Below are positions 8,693 through 17,719 of a stretch of DNA of 64,000 nt, piece after piece. Both the position numbers and the translations under genes were made by a program. The notes below the pieces were generated by a model that was given only the letters and a program-made list of their open reading frames with translations, made no database searches and was not told where the DNA came from. How positions within the stretch are numbered: the first letter of the stretch is position 1; each line of letters opens with the position of its first letter. This stretch comes from Reichenbachiella faecimaris. Lineage in GTDB: Bacteria; Bacteroidota; Bacteroidia; Cytophagales; Cyclobacteriaceae. The stretch lies in the NCBI RefSeq assembly GCF_900176375.1, contig NZ_FWYF01000001.1, positions 1,436,449 to 1,500,448 on the forward strand, read 5' to 3'.

Positions 8693-9547
8693 TCAATAAC
8701 TCATCTCGTCTACAGACTGCAATAACATTTTGATGTCGTCTGCTTTTTTGTATTCCCCTAATTTCTCGAATGAGGAAATCAGATTGCGTAAGGCTCTAGC
8801 AACAATATCTACATTGCTACATGGCTGATAGTAGATTTCGTTTTTGGCCAACTTCAGCTGATCAATGTAATTATTGATGTCATCTGTAGTAAAAATGATC
8901 CCATTATTAAAAACATTGATATAGAACTGGGTATCCTCGGTTTTATAAGTGACTATAAATAAATTAGGCAGATTCACTCCATAGATCGGCATTTTCAAGC
9001 GCTGAGCTAGCAACAAATAAACCACGCAAAGGCTGAGTGGATTACCTCGCTTAGACTCTAGTACTACATTGATCATCCCATTGGCAGGCGAATGAAAATT
9101 CTTGGCATTTGGCCTGAATTTCATCTTGTTGAAGAACACATCATTGAGCACTTTGATTTGCTCCATAGGAGAAAGTTCCTCGGAAAACTCTCGCCAGGCA
9201 TTGTGATAATACTGTTCGAACTTTCTGGTTAGAAATTTCAGATTCAAATCAGGATATTGATAGTTGGCCACAAGCATCATCCCTTCGAGCAGGTCCTCAG
9301 CACCTGACTCTTTCCAAGCCACCAACTTCTCACTTAAAAGATCATACTGAAGATCATGAATAATGTCTTCTATTTTTTCGCGTACGCGAGGAACCAGACT
9401 ATTGTTCATCCATTCTTTCTCCAAAAGCGGAATGACATCTGTCCCTAAGGACAAGAGTTTTTCTTCCACATGGATGAGAATTTCATGATCATCATCTTCA
9501 AGAAGAGAGATCAGTGCACTGAGTTCTTTTTCGTTTATTTTATCCAA
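8693..9547 (-). CDS. SirB1/transglutaminase-like family protein
   Basis: A 284-residue cytosolic protein. The region from about residue 90 carries the SirB1 family signature: an LxxLNDVFFNKMKFRPNAKNF stretch and then SKRGNPLSLCVVYLLLAQRL, where the Cys matches the transglutaminase-like nucleophile position. The N-terminal 90 residues are helical and HEAT-like. Members are related to transglutaminase/peptidase folds but lack a proven activity. It is transcribed alone, upstream of nothing on its strand until the carboxylase gene 100 bp away. Confidence 0.8.
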   Translation of the reverse strand: MDKINEKELSALISLLEDDDHEILIHVEEKLLSLGTDVIPLLEKEWMNNSLVPRVREKIEDIIHDLQYDLLSEKLVAWKESGAEDLLEGMMLVANYQYPDLNLKFLTRKFEQYYHNAWREFSEELSPMEQIKVLNDVFFNKMKFRPNAKNFHSPANGMINVVLESKRGNPLSLCVVYLLLAQRLKMPIYGVNLPNLFIVTYKTEDTQFYINVFNNGIIFTTDDINNYIDQLKLAKNEIYYQPCSNVDIVARALRNLISSFEKLGEYKKADDIKMLLQSVDEMSY

Positions 9548-9647
9548 AATTGTTGATTCACGAAATGAAATACCAAATTAACAAGACGCTAAATTAATAT
9601 ACGAAAAAAGGCACTGAATTCATACCAACTTTAATAGATAATTTGGT

Positions 9648-11297
9648 TTAGGTCTGGATCACACCAACGTTAAATGGCCTTTCTATAGGTGCATGGTTAG
9701 CAGCTTCTATACCTACAGATATAATCTTCCGTGTCTCTAATGGGTCAATTACACCGTCCACCCAAAGTCTGGATGCTGCGTAATATGGACTCAGTTCTTC
9801 GTTGTACTTATCTGTAATCTCTGCCAGAAATTTCTTCTGGTCTTCTTCAGACACTTCTTGACCCTTGGCTTTCATTGAAGATACCTTGATTTGCAATAAG
9901 GTCTTAGAAGCTGAGGCACCACTCATTACCGCCAATTGTGAAGTTGGCCAGGCATAAATCAGCCTTGGGTCGTAAGCCTTGCCACACATGGCATAGTTGC
10001 CAGCGCCATAGGAGTTGCCTAGAATAAAAGTAAATTTTGGCACCACAGAATTGGCCATGGCATTCACCATCTTAGCGCCGTCTTTAATGATTCCACCATG
10101 TTCTGCTTTGCTACCAACCATAAAACCACTTACGTCGTGTAAGAAAACCAGTGGGATTTTGCGTTGGTTACAGTTCATGATAAAGCGAGCTGATTTGTCT
10201 GCTGAGTCGGAATAAATCACTCCACCCATTTGCATCTCACCTTTTTTATTCTTTACCACTTTGCGCTGATTGGCTACAATACCCACTGCCCATCCATCAA
10301 CTCGGCCATAGCCGCAAACAATAGATTGACCATAATCAGCCTTGTATTCATCAAATTCAGAATCATCTGTCATCCGTTTGATGATCTCACGCATTTCATA
10401 AGGCTTGACACGATCTACTGGAAGCATGCCGTAAATCTCCTTTTCATCTAGCTTAGGCTTCTTTGGCTTTTCACGGTTATACCCAGCCTTGTCAAAGTCA
10501 CCAATTTTATCAAAAATCTTCTTAATTGCATCCAGACAGTCCTGATCTGTATCATATTTATTGTCCGTTACACCAGAGATTTCGCAATGCGTAGTTGCAC
10601 CACCAAGCGTTTCATTATCAATAGTTTCACCTATAGCTGCTTTCACCAAATAGCTTCCGGCAAGAAAGATTGAACCCGTTTTATCCACGATCATGGCTTC
10701 ATCAGACATGATGGGCAAATAGGCACCACCTGCCACACAACTCCCCATAATGGCGGCCACTTGCACAATACCCATTGAGGACATCATGGCATTATTTCTA
10801 AACTGTCTGCCGAAGTGCTCTTTGTCTGGGAAAATTTCATTTTGCATGGGCAGATATACGCCTGCACTGTCTACCAAATAAATAATGGGCAGTCTGTTTT
10901 CCATGGCGATTTCCTGCGCACGGAGGTTTTTCTTTGCCGTAATTGGAAACCAAGCGCCCGCCTTCACAGTGGCGTCATTTGCTACTACTACACACTGCCT
11001 CCCCTGCACATGTCCAATGCCCATGACTACACCTCCTGATGGACAGCCACCTTGCTCAGGATACATACCATCTCCAACAAATGCACCCACTTCAACAAAA
11101 TTTTTTGGGTTGTCAATCAAGTAATCGATTCGCTCTCTGGCTGTCAACTTGCCTTTGGCGTGCTGCGCTTCTATCTTCTTTTCTCCTCCTCCAAGTTTTA
11201 CTTTTTTGAGCTTGTGATTCAGTTGAGCAATTAGTTGCTTATAAGCATCTTCGTTTTTGTTAAATTCTAAATTCATTCGGCATGTTGTTTCCAACAA
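9648..11297 (-). CDS. Acyl-CoA carboxylase, carboxyltransferase beta subunit
   Basis: A 549-residue subunit of the propionyl/methylcrotonyl-CoA carboxylase family; it moves carboxybiotin's carboxyl group to an acyl-CoA. The N-terminal half has GGGEKKIEAQHAKGKLTARER, then the acyl-CoA site SAGVYLPMQNEIFPDKEHFG and GSCVAGGAYLPIMSDE. The C-terminal half has the carboxybiotin region (FLHDVSGFMVGSKAEHGGI, GNSYGAGNYAMCGKAYDPR). The YLPMQ and EHFGR details favour the methylcrotonyl-CoA type used in leucine breakdown. The better start is Met8 (11276, MNLEFNKNEDAY). No biotin carboxylase partner is present in the window. Confidence 0.92.
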   Translation of the reverse strand: MLETTCRMNLEFNKNEDAYKQLIAQLNHKLKKVKLGGGEKKIEAQHAKGKLTARERIDYLIDNPKNFVEVGAFVGDGMYPEQGGCPSGGVVMGIGHVQGRQCVVVANDATVKAGAWFPITAKKNLRAQEIAMENRLPIIYLVDSAGVYLPMQNEIFPDKEHFGRQFRNNAMMSSMGIVQVAAIMGSCVAGGAYLPIMSDEAMIVDKTGSIFLAGSYLVKAAIGETIDNETLGGATTHCEISGVTDNKYDTDQDCLDAIKKIFDKIGDFDKAGYNREKPKKPKLDEKEIYGMLPVDRVKPYEMREIIKRMTDDSEFDEYKADYGQSIVCGYGRVDGWAVGIVANQRKVVKNKKGEMQMGGVIYSDSADKSARFIMNCNQRKIPLVFLHDVSGFMVGSKAEHGGIIKDGAKMVNAMANSVVPKFTFILGNSYGAGNYAMCGKAYDPRLIYAWPTSQLAVMSGASASKTLLQIKVSSMKAKGQEVSEEDQKKFLAEITDKYNEELSPYYAASRLWVDGVIDPLETRKIISVGIEAANHAPIERPFNVGVIQT

Positions 11298-11354
11298 AAA
11301 TAGAAAAACAAAGAGTTTACAGGCAGATTAACCAAACTTTTAAATCCCTGGCAG

Positions 11355-12176
11355 TCAATTATTAAAAAAATCTCCACGGGTATGCTCCCGAAGATTTTGT
11401 TCCCAAAAGACACTTCTCTCCAAATAATATTCTTGAGCAGAAATGCTCAACCAATTCAATTGATTGACTTCTGATTTTAATTTAGAATAAGATTTTTGAG
11501 CAAAACCATAAAGAAGAACTATTATTTTTTCATAACGAAAGTCGTCTGAAGCATGCACCTTATAATTTTTATTAGGATTCTTCAAAGACTGGCTTTTAAA
11601 ATGTAGTGCACTGATCATTAGTATATTGTTCCAATGAGCATCAGATCGCCAGAGCATGGACAATGCAGCAAACTCATCTGCGAGCAACTCCGTTTGCTTC
11701 ACATCAGTGCCCTGACCAATGCCAAATTGATCCATCAGCGCATGCCCCAATTCGTGCCACAAAGTGAACATTACATTTTGAAATACTCTCCGCTCAAAGG
11801 CCTCTTTTGATTTTGCCTTTTCTGGATAGTCATAGACCTTTTGATAAAGGGATTCATAACAGATAACAATGAGCTTGTCATTGGGCAGATATCGTGAATT
11901 AACGAAACCACAAGTGGAGACCACTACTTCTATCTTGTCTGGCCAATTGTAGATACTTTTCAGGTATTTGACAGATTCGCCATAGATAGACTCATGATTG
12001 GATTTCAGGGCGCGAAAAATTTCCCGAAATCTATCAGATTCGGGTCTTTGATATCCAATAGAAAGCTTGGAAGCTTCTACTGGAGAACAGAGGTCACAAC
12101 AAATCAGAACGAAAAGGCACAGCTTTATCAAAATTTTTACTCCCAAATTATACACCTTTGTATAAGAAAAATGCAA
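11355..12176 (-). CDS. Putative secreted zinc metallopeptidase (DUF4344-like)
   Basis: A 273-residue protein with a hydrophobic N-terminal signal (about residues 13-35). It has the zincin motif HELGH at 141-145, in FTLWHELGHALMDQ, and a downstream ELLADEFAAL stretch at about 163-171, where Glu or Asp could be the third ligand. This arrangement is that of DUF4344-type putative metallopeptidases, which are extracytoplasmic. A real start at the internal GTG just before KILIKLC is possible. It is divergent from the thioesterase gene, 40 bp apart, so they share a promoter region. Substrate unknown. Confidence 0.75.
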   Translation of the reverse strand: MHFSYTKVYNLGVKILIKLCLFVLICCDLCSPVEASKLSIGYQRPESDRFREIFRALKSNHESIYGESVKYLKSIYNWPDKIEVVVSTCGFVNSRYLPNDKLIVICYESLYQKVYDYPEKAKSKEAFERRVFQNVMFTLWHELGHALMDQFGIGQGTDVKQTELLADEFAALSMLWRSDAHWNNILMISALHFKSQSLKNPNKNYKVHASDDFRYEKIIVLLYGFAQKSYSKLKSEVNQLNWLSISAQEYYLERSVFWEQNLREHTRGDFFNN

Positions 12177-12216
12177 TATATTTCAGATTCGTTGAATGAA
12201 AATGTCAAAAGCCTAA

Positions 12217-12624
12217 ATGTTTGAAGCTCAAACCAAGACAAGAGTAAGATACTCCGAGACTGATCAAATGAAGTATGTGTACTATGGCAATTATGCCATA
12301 TACTACGAAATTGGAAGGGTAGAGACGCTACGTCAATTAGGGTTTTCCTATAATGAAATGGAAAAAAGTGGCATTATGATGCCTGTGATCAACATGCAAA
12401 CCAACTACCTGCTTCCAGGTAAATATGATGAATTATTGACAATAAAAGTGAAAATACCAATCTTTCCTAAAGCGAAAATTTTATTTGAATACGAAATATT
12501 CAATGAAGAGAATCAATTAATAAATACGGGTGAAACCACCTTAGTATTTATCAACATGACGAGCAATAGACCTTGTAGAGTACCAGACCAACTTGTTAAG
12601 TTTTTGGAGCCTTATTTCTCATGA
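12217..12624 (+). CDS. Acyl-CoA thioesterase, YbgC/4-hydroxybenzoyl-CoA thioesterase family
   Basis: A 135-residue hot-dog fold protein. Residues 8-40 (RVRYSETDQMKYVYYGNYA, then YYEIGRVE) match the family signature. In this branch the Asp in the SETDQ position is the expected catalytic acid. It hydrolyses acyl-CoA thioesters in the cytosol; the chain specificity is not evident. The stop overlaps the start of the BrkB gene by 4 bp (ATGA at 12621), so the two are translationally coupled. Confidence 0.9.
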   Translation: MFEAQTKTRVRYSETDQMKYVYYGNYAIYYEIGRVETLRQLGFSYNEMEKSGIMMPVINMQTNYLLPGKYDELLTIKVKIPIFPKAKILFEYEIFNEENQLINTGETTLVFINMTSNRPCRVPDQLVKFLEPYFS

Positions 12625-13583
12625 AAAGAAAAAATCTCCATAAGCACCTCCTCTACTATCAGTGGTATCTTAATCTTATTAAGAAGCTCAAGCTGATCAA
12701 ACTCAACAAACGACAAACCACTCTCTATAATACGCTGGATTTGTTTTTGGAAAACACGGGCAGGCACGGACTTATAAATAAAGCTAACGGAGTGGCTTTC
12801 AGTTTTACACTGGCCATTTTTCCTTCGATTATCTTCATTTTCACTTTAATTCCATATATCCATTCTGTAATCCCACATATAGGCACAGAAAGCATTATGA
12901 ACTTTTTGGGAACTGTAATGCCAAAGGCCATGTACGAGGCCGCCACAGGTACCATCCATGATATTATAAGCAACAAGCGTCAGGGACTACTTTCCTTTGG
13001 TGCGCTGCTGGCCCTCATACTAGCCACCAATGGCATGCATAGTCTGATGGCAACCTTCAACAGTATCTACAAAACAAATGACAGACGTGGATTCTTCAGA
13101 ACCCGACTGATCGCAACGGGACTTACATTGGTTTTGTCTTCTGTGCTGTTCTTCTCTATTATTCTGATGGTTATTGGAAAGCTAGTTTTGAATTATTTAT
13201 CAACTGAAGGCTTTATCACTCAAGACTATATCATTTACTTGCTTACAGCATTAAAATACATGGTCATTGTGATCGCATTTTTTATTGCCATTTCTACCAT
13301 CTATTATTTCGCGCCAGCGATACATGATCGATGGACTTTCTTTTCGACAGGTGCTGTATTTTCGGCAGTGGCCTGTGTAGCTACCTCTTATGCTTTTTCA
13401 TTTTACATCAATAATTTTTCGAACTACAATAAGTTCTATGGGTCCTTGGGAATGCTGATCGCCCTGATGGTCTGGCTGTACTTGTTGTCACTTATTTTGC
13501 TCGTCGGATTTGAGTATAATGCTAGTGTAGACCGAGCAGTAGTCTCTGATAAAATAGAAACCACGACATCAATTTTTGACTGA
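12621..13583 (+). CDS. YihY/BrkB (virulence factor BrkB) family membrane protein
   Basis: A 320-residue inner-membrane protein with about six transmembrane segments between residues 55 and 305, the pattern of the YihY/BrkB family (often mis-annotated as ribonuclease BN). Conserved pieces include [36 protein letters not shown] and [19 protein letters not shown]. Its transport or structural role is unproven. It is coupled to the thioesterase by the ATGA overlap. A tRNA gene follows 90 bp downstream. Confidence 0.9.
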   Translation: MKRKNLHKHLLYYQWYLNLIKKLKLIKLNKRQTTLYNTLDLFLENTGRHGLINKANGVAFSFTLAIFPSIIFIFTLIPYIHSVIPHIGTESIMNFLGTVMPKAMYEAATGTIHDIISNKRQGLLSFGALLALILATNGMHSLMATFNSIYKTNDRRGFFRTRLIATGLTLVLSSVLFFSIILMVIGKLVLNYLSTEGFITQDYIIYLLTALKYMVIVIAFFIAISTIYYFAPAIHDRWTFFSTGAVFSAVACVATSYAFSFYINNFSNYNKFYGSLGMLIALMVWLYLLSLILLVGFEYNASVDRAVVSDKIETTTSIFD

Positions 13584-13673
13584 TTAAAAATATTTTTCAG
13601 TCCACCCTTGTCAAAAAAAATTATTATTCTACATTTGCACTCCCATTCAACGGAATGGAAATAATTACGACCT

Positions 13674-13758
13674 AGAGAAGTGGCAGAGTGGTCGAATGCA
13701 CTGGTCTTGAAAACCAGCGTGCCGCAAGGTACCGGGGGTTCGAATCCCTCCTTCTCTG
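13674..13758 (+). tRNA. tRNA-Ser (anticodon UGA)
   Basis: An 85-nt class II tRNA. Acceptor arms AGAGAAG (13674-13680) and CTTCTCT (13751-13757) pair fully, with G as discriminator. The anticodon stem CTGGT/ACCAG encloses the loop CTTGAAA with anticodon TGA (13708-13710). A long variable arm (GTGCCGCAAGGTACC) follows, as expected for serine. The T arm is GGGGG-TTCGAAT-CCCTC. CCA is not fully encoded. Confidence 0.96.
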
Positions 13759-13760
13759 CA

Positions 13761-13799
13761 AGAAAGCCTTACACGAAAGTGTAAGGCTTTCTTATTTTC
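13761..13799 (+). terminator. Strong Rho-independent terminator after tRNA-Ser
   Basis: A perfect 14-bp stem (AGAAAGCCTTACAC 13761-13774, GTGTAAGGCTTTCT 13779-13792) closed by a GAAA tetraloop, followed by a T-rich run (TATTTT). It starts 2 nt after the tRNA 3' end. Confidence 0.9.
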
Positions 13800-13949
13800 A
13801 AATTTTGTCCCGTCCTGAAACACCGTTACACTTACTGCGACTACAAGACACGACCTAAAGACCACTCACAAAAAACAGTAGACAATTTCCAATTGACACG
13901 TTAGATCAAATAATTTGCCTATCAGAAAAAGCTATTAGTTTTGAGCTTA

Positions 13950-15071
13950 TTAGTCGCTTTCAGACATTTCCAATCTTTCTTTCTCGCTCAGACTCATGTA
14001 ATTATGATTCCTCCAAAAATTTTCATCCAAATTATCTGCACTATCAAAGAAAATTGCATTCTCATTTATAACATCCGTAATTGGAGGTTTTTTGTCGACG
14101 GGTGTAAAGGAAGTTACATCCAAAATAGCTTGGAAATTATATTCATTCCCTGTGACAGACCATGCCCCCTCGTAGATCACTTGCTTAAGCAACCACGTAC
14201 TTTTAACTTCAATATATTCCTCAACCCACTTAACCTTATTCCAAAAATGTTGCCTAGAAATAATCGGATAATACTCAGCTCTAATCAATGCATACGTTGA
14301 GGTACTAATATAAAGCAGCCCGTTTGCTGAAGCTTTTTTTCCAGATGGCCCAAAACCAACTACATATACTTCTTCGCCGTCATATTGCTCTACTCCTTCC
14401 TTCCAGTACTGATAATTTTTCATCTCTTTGGTATCAAGAAAACTATGATTTCTTCTCATAGATCCATTAATCATGTCTCTGGCATGACCAGTGACAAAAA
14501 GCATACTTATCGAGTCTAAATTGACAAAAGTTTTCTTTCGGGTCTTCTTAAGACCAATTTCAATTTGATCGTTATTATATATGGTTGGTAAATAAATATC
14601 GAAAACGCCCTCTGCGATATATGCCAACTGTTTTTTAACGACTAAAGATTCTTTGTAAAAGGCGGAAAGTAACAAATCCTCAAACTCATAGTTAATTTGT
14701 CGATGGCTATTTAAGTTTCGTACAACTGTTTCTGCTGTAATAACGAATACTTCGTCCAAGGTCTCTGTTGATGGGATAAGACCAATATTGATATTCTCCA
14801 CCCAATTTATTATTTCAAAATTTACCGATTCATATCCAATATATTTAATCAACAGCTTTGGCACATCAACGACATCTACAACTTCTATATTGATGGTAAA
14901 ATTGCCATCTGTATTTGTTGTAACCCCGATGTTCTCAAATATAACATGCGCAAATGGAAGTGGGTCACCTGACTGGGCATCAAATACTTTACCTCTAACT
15001 CTTCTACTTTCAGAAAAGCCATCTAGTGCATTTCCAAATAGAATTATTGTAATCATAAAAATTGCCTTCAT
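13950..15071 (-). CDS. Secreted CarboxypepD_reg-like domain protein
   Basis: A 373-residue protein with a signal peptide (KAIFMITIILFGNALDGFS) and a carboxypeptidase-regulatory-like beta-sandwich at about 23-105 (RVRGKVFDAQSGDPLPFAHVIF, TTNTDGNFTI), the domain usually fused to TonB receptors. Here it is followed not by a receptor plug but by an unassigned region of about 250 residues rich in aromatic residues. It probably sits in the periplasm or outer membrane. Such proteins occur widely in Bacteroidota with no assigned role. The gene is alone, with 215 bp to the next gene upstream. Confidence 0.75.
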   Translation of the reverse strand: MKAIFMITIILFGNALDGFSESRRVRGKVFDAQSGDPLPFAHVIFENIGVTTNTDGNFTINIEVVDVVDVPKLLIKYIGYESVNFEIINWVENINIGLIPSTETLDEVFVITAETVVRNLNSHRQINYEFEDLLLSAFYKESLVVKKQLAYIAEGVFDIYLPTIYNNDQIEIGLKKTRKKTFVNLDSISMLFVTGHARDMINGSMRRNHSFLDTKEMKNYQYWKEGVEQYDGEEVYVVGFGPSGKKASANGLLYISTSTYALIRAEYYPIISRQHFWNKVKWVEEYIEVKSTWLLKQVIYEGAWSVTGNEYNFQAILDVTSFTPVDKKPPITDVINENAIFFDSADNLDENFWRNHNYMSLSEKERLEMSESD

Positions 15072-15116
15072 TCACTTATCATATTTTTTGAGCCCAATTA
15101 GCATCACCTCACAACA

Positions 15117-15148
15117 ATCAAAAAAGGTGAATCCTTTTGATTCACCTT
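15117..15148 (-). terminator. Terminator of the TPR-LuxR gene
   Basis: A 10-bp stem (AAGGTGAATC 15124-15133, GATTCACCTT 15139-15148) with loop CTTTT. On the minus strand it continues into TTTTTT. It lies 140 bp after the stop of the minus-strand gene at 15287. Confidence 0.8.
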
Positions 15149-15286
15149 CTTAGTTAAAACAATAGCCAGTTGATTAATCTTATCTGATTATCAAACCATC
15201 TTTACTCCAACAAACATGATATATAATAGTCTTTCTAAAAAACGTTAATTAATATTGACATGACAACATTTGGTCAGCGAATCATA

Positions 15287-16942
15287 TCATTTGATATCAA
15301 TTAATTTACTTAAATCCTCAGCTGGCAATTGCTGGCTTTCAAAGTCGAAGTTGATCAAAAAATCAGAGAGATTATCCTCTGTGTTTAGACCAAGTTTTTT
15401 TCTAATGCGATGTCTGGCTGTTTTGACGCTATTAGTAGATATGCCTAGCACGCTTGATGATTCTTTGAGATTCATATTCAGTCTCAGCAGCGCGCACAGC
15501 TTCAGTTCTGCTTTACCCAAGCTAGGGTAAGTTTCTTTCAATCTCATGAAAAAACCGCCATGAATTCCCTCAAACATTAGCTTGAAATTTTCCCAATCCT
15601 GATCCAATCTAAAGCTGCTTTTAATGATGTTTTTCATACGGTTCAGCTCATTCGATAGCGACGGATCTGCATTTTTCATCAACTCATTGATCTTATCTGT
15701 CATGTCATTCATAAGCTCATTTTTTTGAATAAAATTCAAGGCATTAGCCGTAAGCTCCTGATTTTTCTGATCTAAACTATTGTTCAAAGATTTTTCCCGC
15801 CCGGCAGATTTTATTATCCTGAGTTTTTGCCTATAAATTAACAACCCCGATCCTAACAATATAATAATTGACAAAAACAAAATGGTGTTGAGCTTAAGTC
15901 TTTCTGATGTTTTTTGAGCCTTGAGCAAAGCAATCTGTTTTTGTTTTTTCTCACTCTCGTACTGAAATTGCAGGTTTTTGACTTCCTTTAACACCTCCAC
16001 GCTGCTAATCGAATCGTTCACTTCTACCCATGAATCCAAGCTCTTCAGGGCATTTTTATAGTCGCTCTTCTTGATATAATAATCCTTAAAACCAGAATAG
16101 AGTTCTCGCTCTAAATAAGGAACATCAATTTTGGTAGTCAATGCCAATGCTGAATCCATATAAAGCTTCATTGTATCCAATTGGCTGAGCCTCCGATAAC
16201 TATCTGCTAAATTCGTTTGAATATTAGCCAGTCGCTTAAGGTTCCTGTCTGAATCCAGTTTCCTGAAAATGTTTCGTGCTATCATAGCATGAGAAATGGA
16301 TTGATCTACTTCTTCAATTTCATTAAGCGTAGCTGCTAGATTACAGTGTATACTGCATAACATACCACTATCACTCAAGGCATGTGCATAAACCAAGGCT
16401 TCTTGAGCTAAAATCTGGGAAGAATCATATTGTCCCAATTTCCTATATTCTGGAAAAACATTATTTAAAGAAAGTAGGACAATCTGACTGTCCTGCAGCT
16501 GTTTTGCCCTTGTGTATAAAGAACGAAGAGTCTTTATTGTTTCTTCGGTTTCCTTCAATTCGCCATATACGTTGGAAGAATTTATATCAATAAGCATTAT
16601 CCTACGTTCATCGCCAAGTTTTTCATATATAACTTTTGCCTGAAAATTATGCTCAAGAGATTTTTGATACATACCCATTACCCAATAGCATATACCCAGT
16701 ATATGATGTGACCTGGCGACGCCATCCTCAAAATAGTTTTTTTCAGCAAGTTCTTTTGCTTCCAGTGCTAGTTCCTCGGTGAGCTGGGGGCTATTCGAAT
16801 ATTGGCTATAGGCATAGCTGAGAATCCACAGTACTCGTTCATCTGGTTCACTAATCGAGTCGGCTTGTTGCATGACCGAATCCAGTTGTCCATACAGCAC
16901 ACTGGGTAATACAAAAAGGGCTAATACAAGAATTGTTCTCAT
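15287..16942 (-). CDS. TPR-containing transmembrane regulator with LuxR-type HTH
   Basis: A 551-residue one-protein signalling candidate. It has a signal peptide at 1-18 and TPR-like helical repeats across about 35-330 in the periplasm. One transmembrane helix follows at about 343-363 (TILFLSIIILLGSGLLIY). After a cytoplasmic coiled region comes a C-terminal helix-turn-helix of the GerE/LuxR type at about 475-525, containing SSSVLGISTNSVKTARHRI. Such proteins relay envelope signals to DNA without a kinase; the target is unknown. The gene is immediately downstream of the LytTR/kinase/globin genes on the same strand but separated by 176 bp. Confidence 0.85.
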   Translation of the reverse strand: MRTILVLALFVLPSVLYGQLDSVMQQADSISEPDERVLWILSYAYSQYSNSPQLTEELALEAKELAEKNYFEDGVARSHHILGICYWVMGMYQKSLEHNFQAKVIYEKLGDERRIMLIDINSSNVYGELKETEETIKTLRSLYTRAKQLQDSQIVLLSLNNVFPEYRKLGQYDSSQILAQEALVYAHALSDSGMLCSIHCNLAATLNEIEEVDQSISHAMIARNIFRKLDSDRNLKRLANIQTNLADSYRRLSQLDTMKLYMDSALALTTKIDVPYLERELYSGFKDYYIKKSDYKNALKSLDSWVEVNDSISSVEVLKEVKNLQFQYESEKKQKQIALLKAQKTSERLKLNTILFLSIIILLGSGLLIYRQKLRIIKSAGREKSLNNSLDQKNQELTANALNFIQKNELMNDMTDKINELMKNADPSLSNELNRMKNIIKSSFRLDQDWENFKLMFEGIHGGFFMRLKETYPSLGKAELKLCALLRLNMNLKESSSVLGISTNSVKTARHRIRKKLGLNTEDNLSDFLINFDFESQQLPAEDLSKLIDIK

Positions 16943-17118
16943 AATTCAAATCACAAAGGGTAGAAATCCTACGATACACTAAAGGTACTTATTTGTAAGG
17001 AAGGGAGGTTTTTGCTTCTGTCGAAGTGAAATTTAATTTAGAAAAAAGCAAGAACTTAAGCCAGTTCCCCAAGCAAATTATCAGAGTGGATTATGATACA
17101 ATTATCAATTTCGGAGGA

Positions 17119-17709
17119 CTACCTCTCAAAAATAAAACTGTTGTGATATTTGTTTATAGCACCAAAAAATTCCTTTTTTCTGGATTTGGCCAGTGGAATG
17201 AGTGAGTCATCAATCATCTGGATTTGGCCACCGTCCTGATTAAGGTATTTTTCTACGAAGAAAAGATTGACAAAATGAGATTGATGTATTCGACAGAAAA
17301 AATCAGAAGTAATCTGATCCTCAAAATGCTTCAGATGTCTACTAATCAAAACAGAGTAGTTGGTAAAATGTACTCTAGTATATGCCCCTTGAGCTTCAAA
17401 ACGCAAGATATTCTTTATTCTAACAAATGTGATTCCGTCCCTTTCATGAAGCTGAATTACCTGATCCATGTTTCTACTTATTAACTCATTCATTTTAGTC
17501 GAAAATGCTTGAAACTTATTCAGTTCGTCAAGCAGATAACTCAAACCAACCATTGAAGCGTCTCTTTTCTTGTCAAGCGAATCGTACAGATTATTGGCCT
17601 GATTTTTTTCACTCCGTTGACCCATACCATCTTCCTTGCTAGAAAGTTCGTTTTTCGAAAATTTCTTTCGTACCGAAATACCTTCATCATGTTTCAAGTC
17701 CATATTCAT
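17119..17709 (-). CDS. LytTR-domain DNA-binding regulator
   Basis: A 196-residue protein whose C-terminal part (about 90-190) is a LytTR domain: DGITFVRIKNILRFEAQGAY, SRHLKHFEDQI, FCRIHQSHFVNL and PLAKSRKKEFF. There is no receiver domain; the N-terminal 90 residues are charged and helical. LytTR proteins bind direct-repeat DNA. It starts 10 bp after the hybrid kinase stop, so both are made from one transcript and the kinase is its likely partner. Direct phosphorylation is impossible through a receiver, so any control must be indirect or by protein contact. Confidence 0.85.
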   Translation of the reverse strand: MNMDLKHDEGISVRKKFSKNELSSKEDGMGQRSEKNQANNLYDSLDKKRDASMVGLSYLLDELNKFQAFSTKMNELISRNMDQVIQLHERDGITFVRIKNILRFEAQGAYTRVHFTNYSVLISRHLKHFEDQITSDFFCRIHQSHFVNLFFVEKYLNQDGGQIQMIDDSLIPLAKSRKKEFFGAINKYHNSFIFER

Positions 17710-17719
17710 AGTTTTATAA

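Noticed and set aside
13665-13865. 66-residue minus-strand reading frame
   Set aside because: It lies across the tRNA-Ser gene and terminator and has no coding character.
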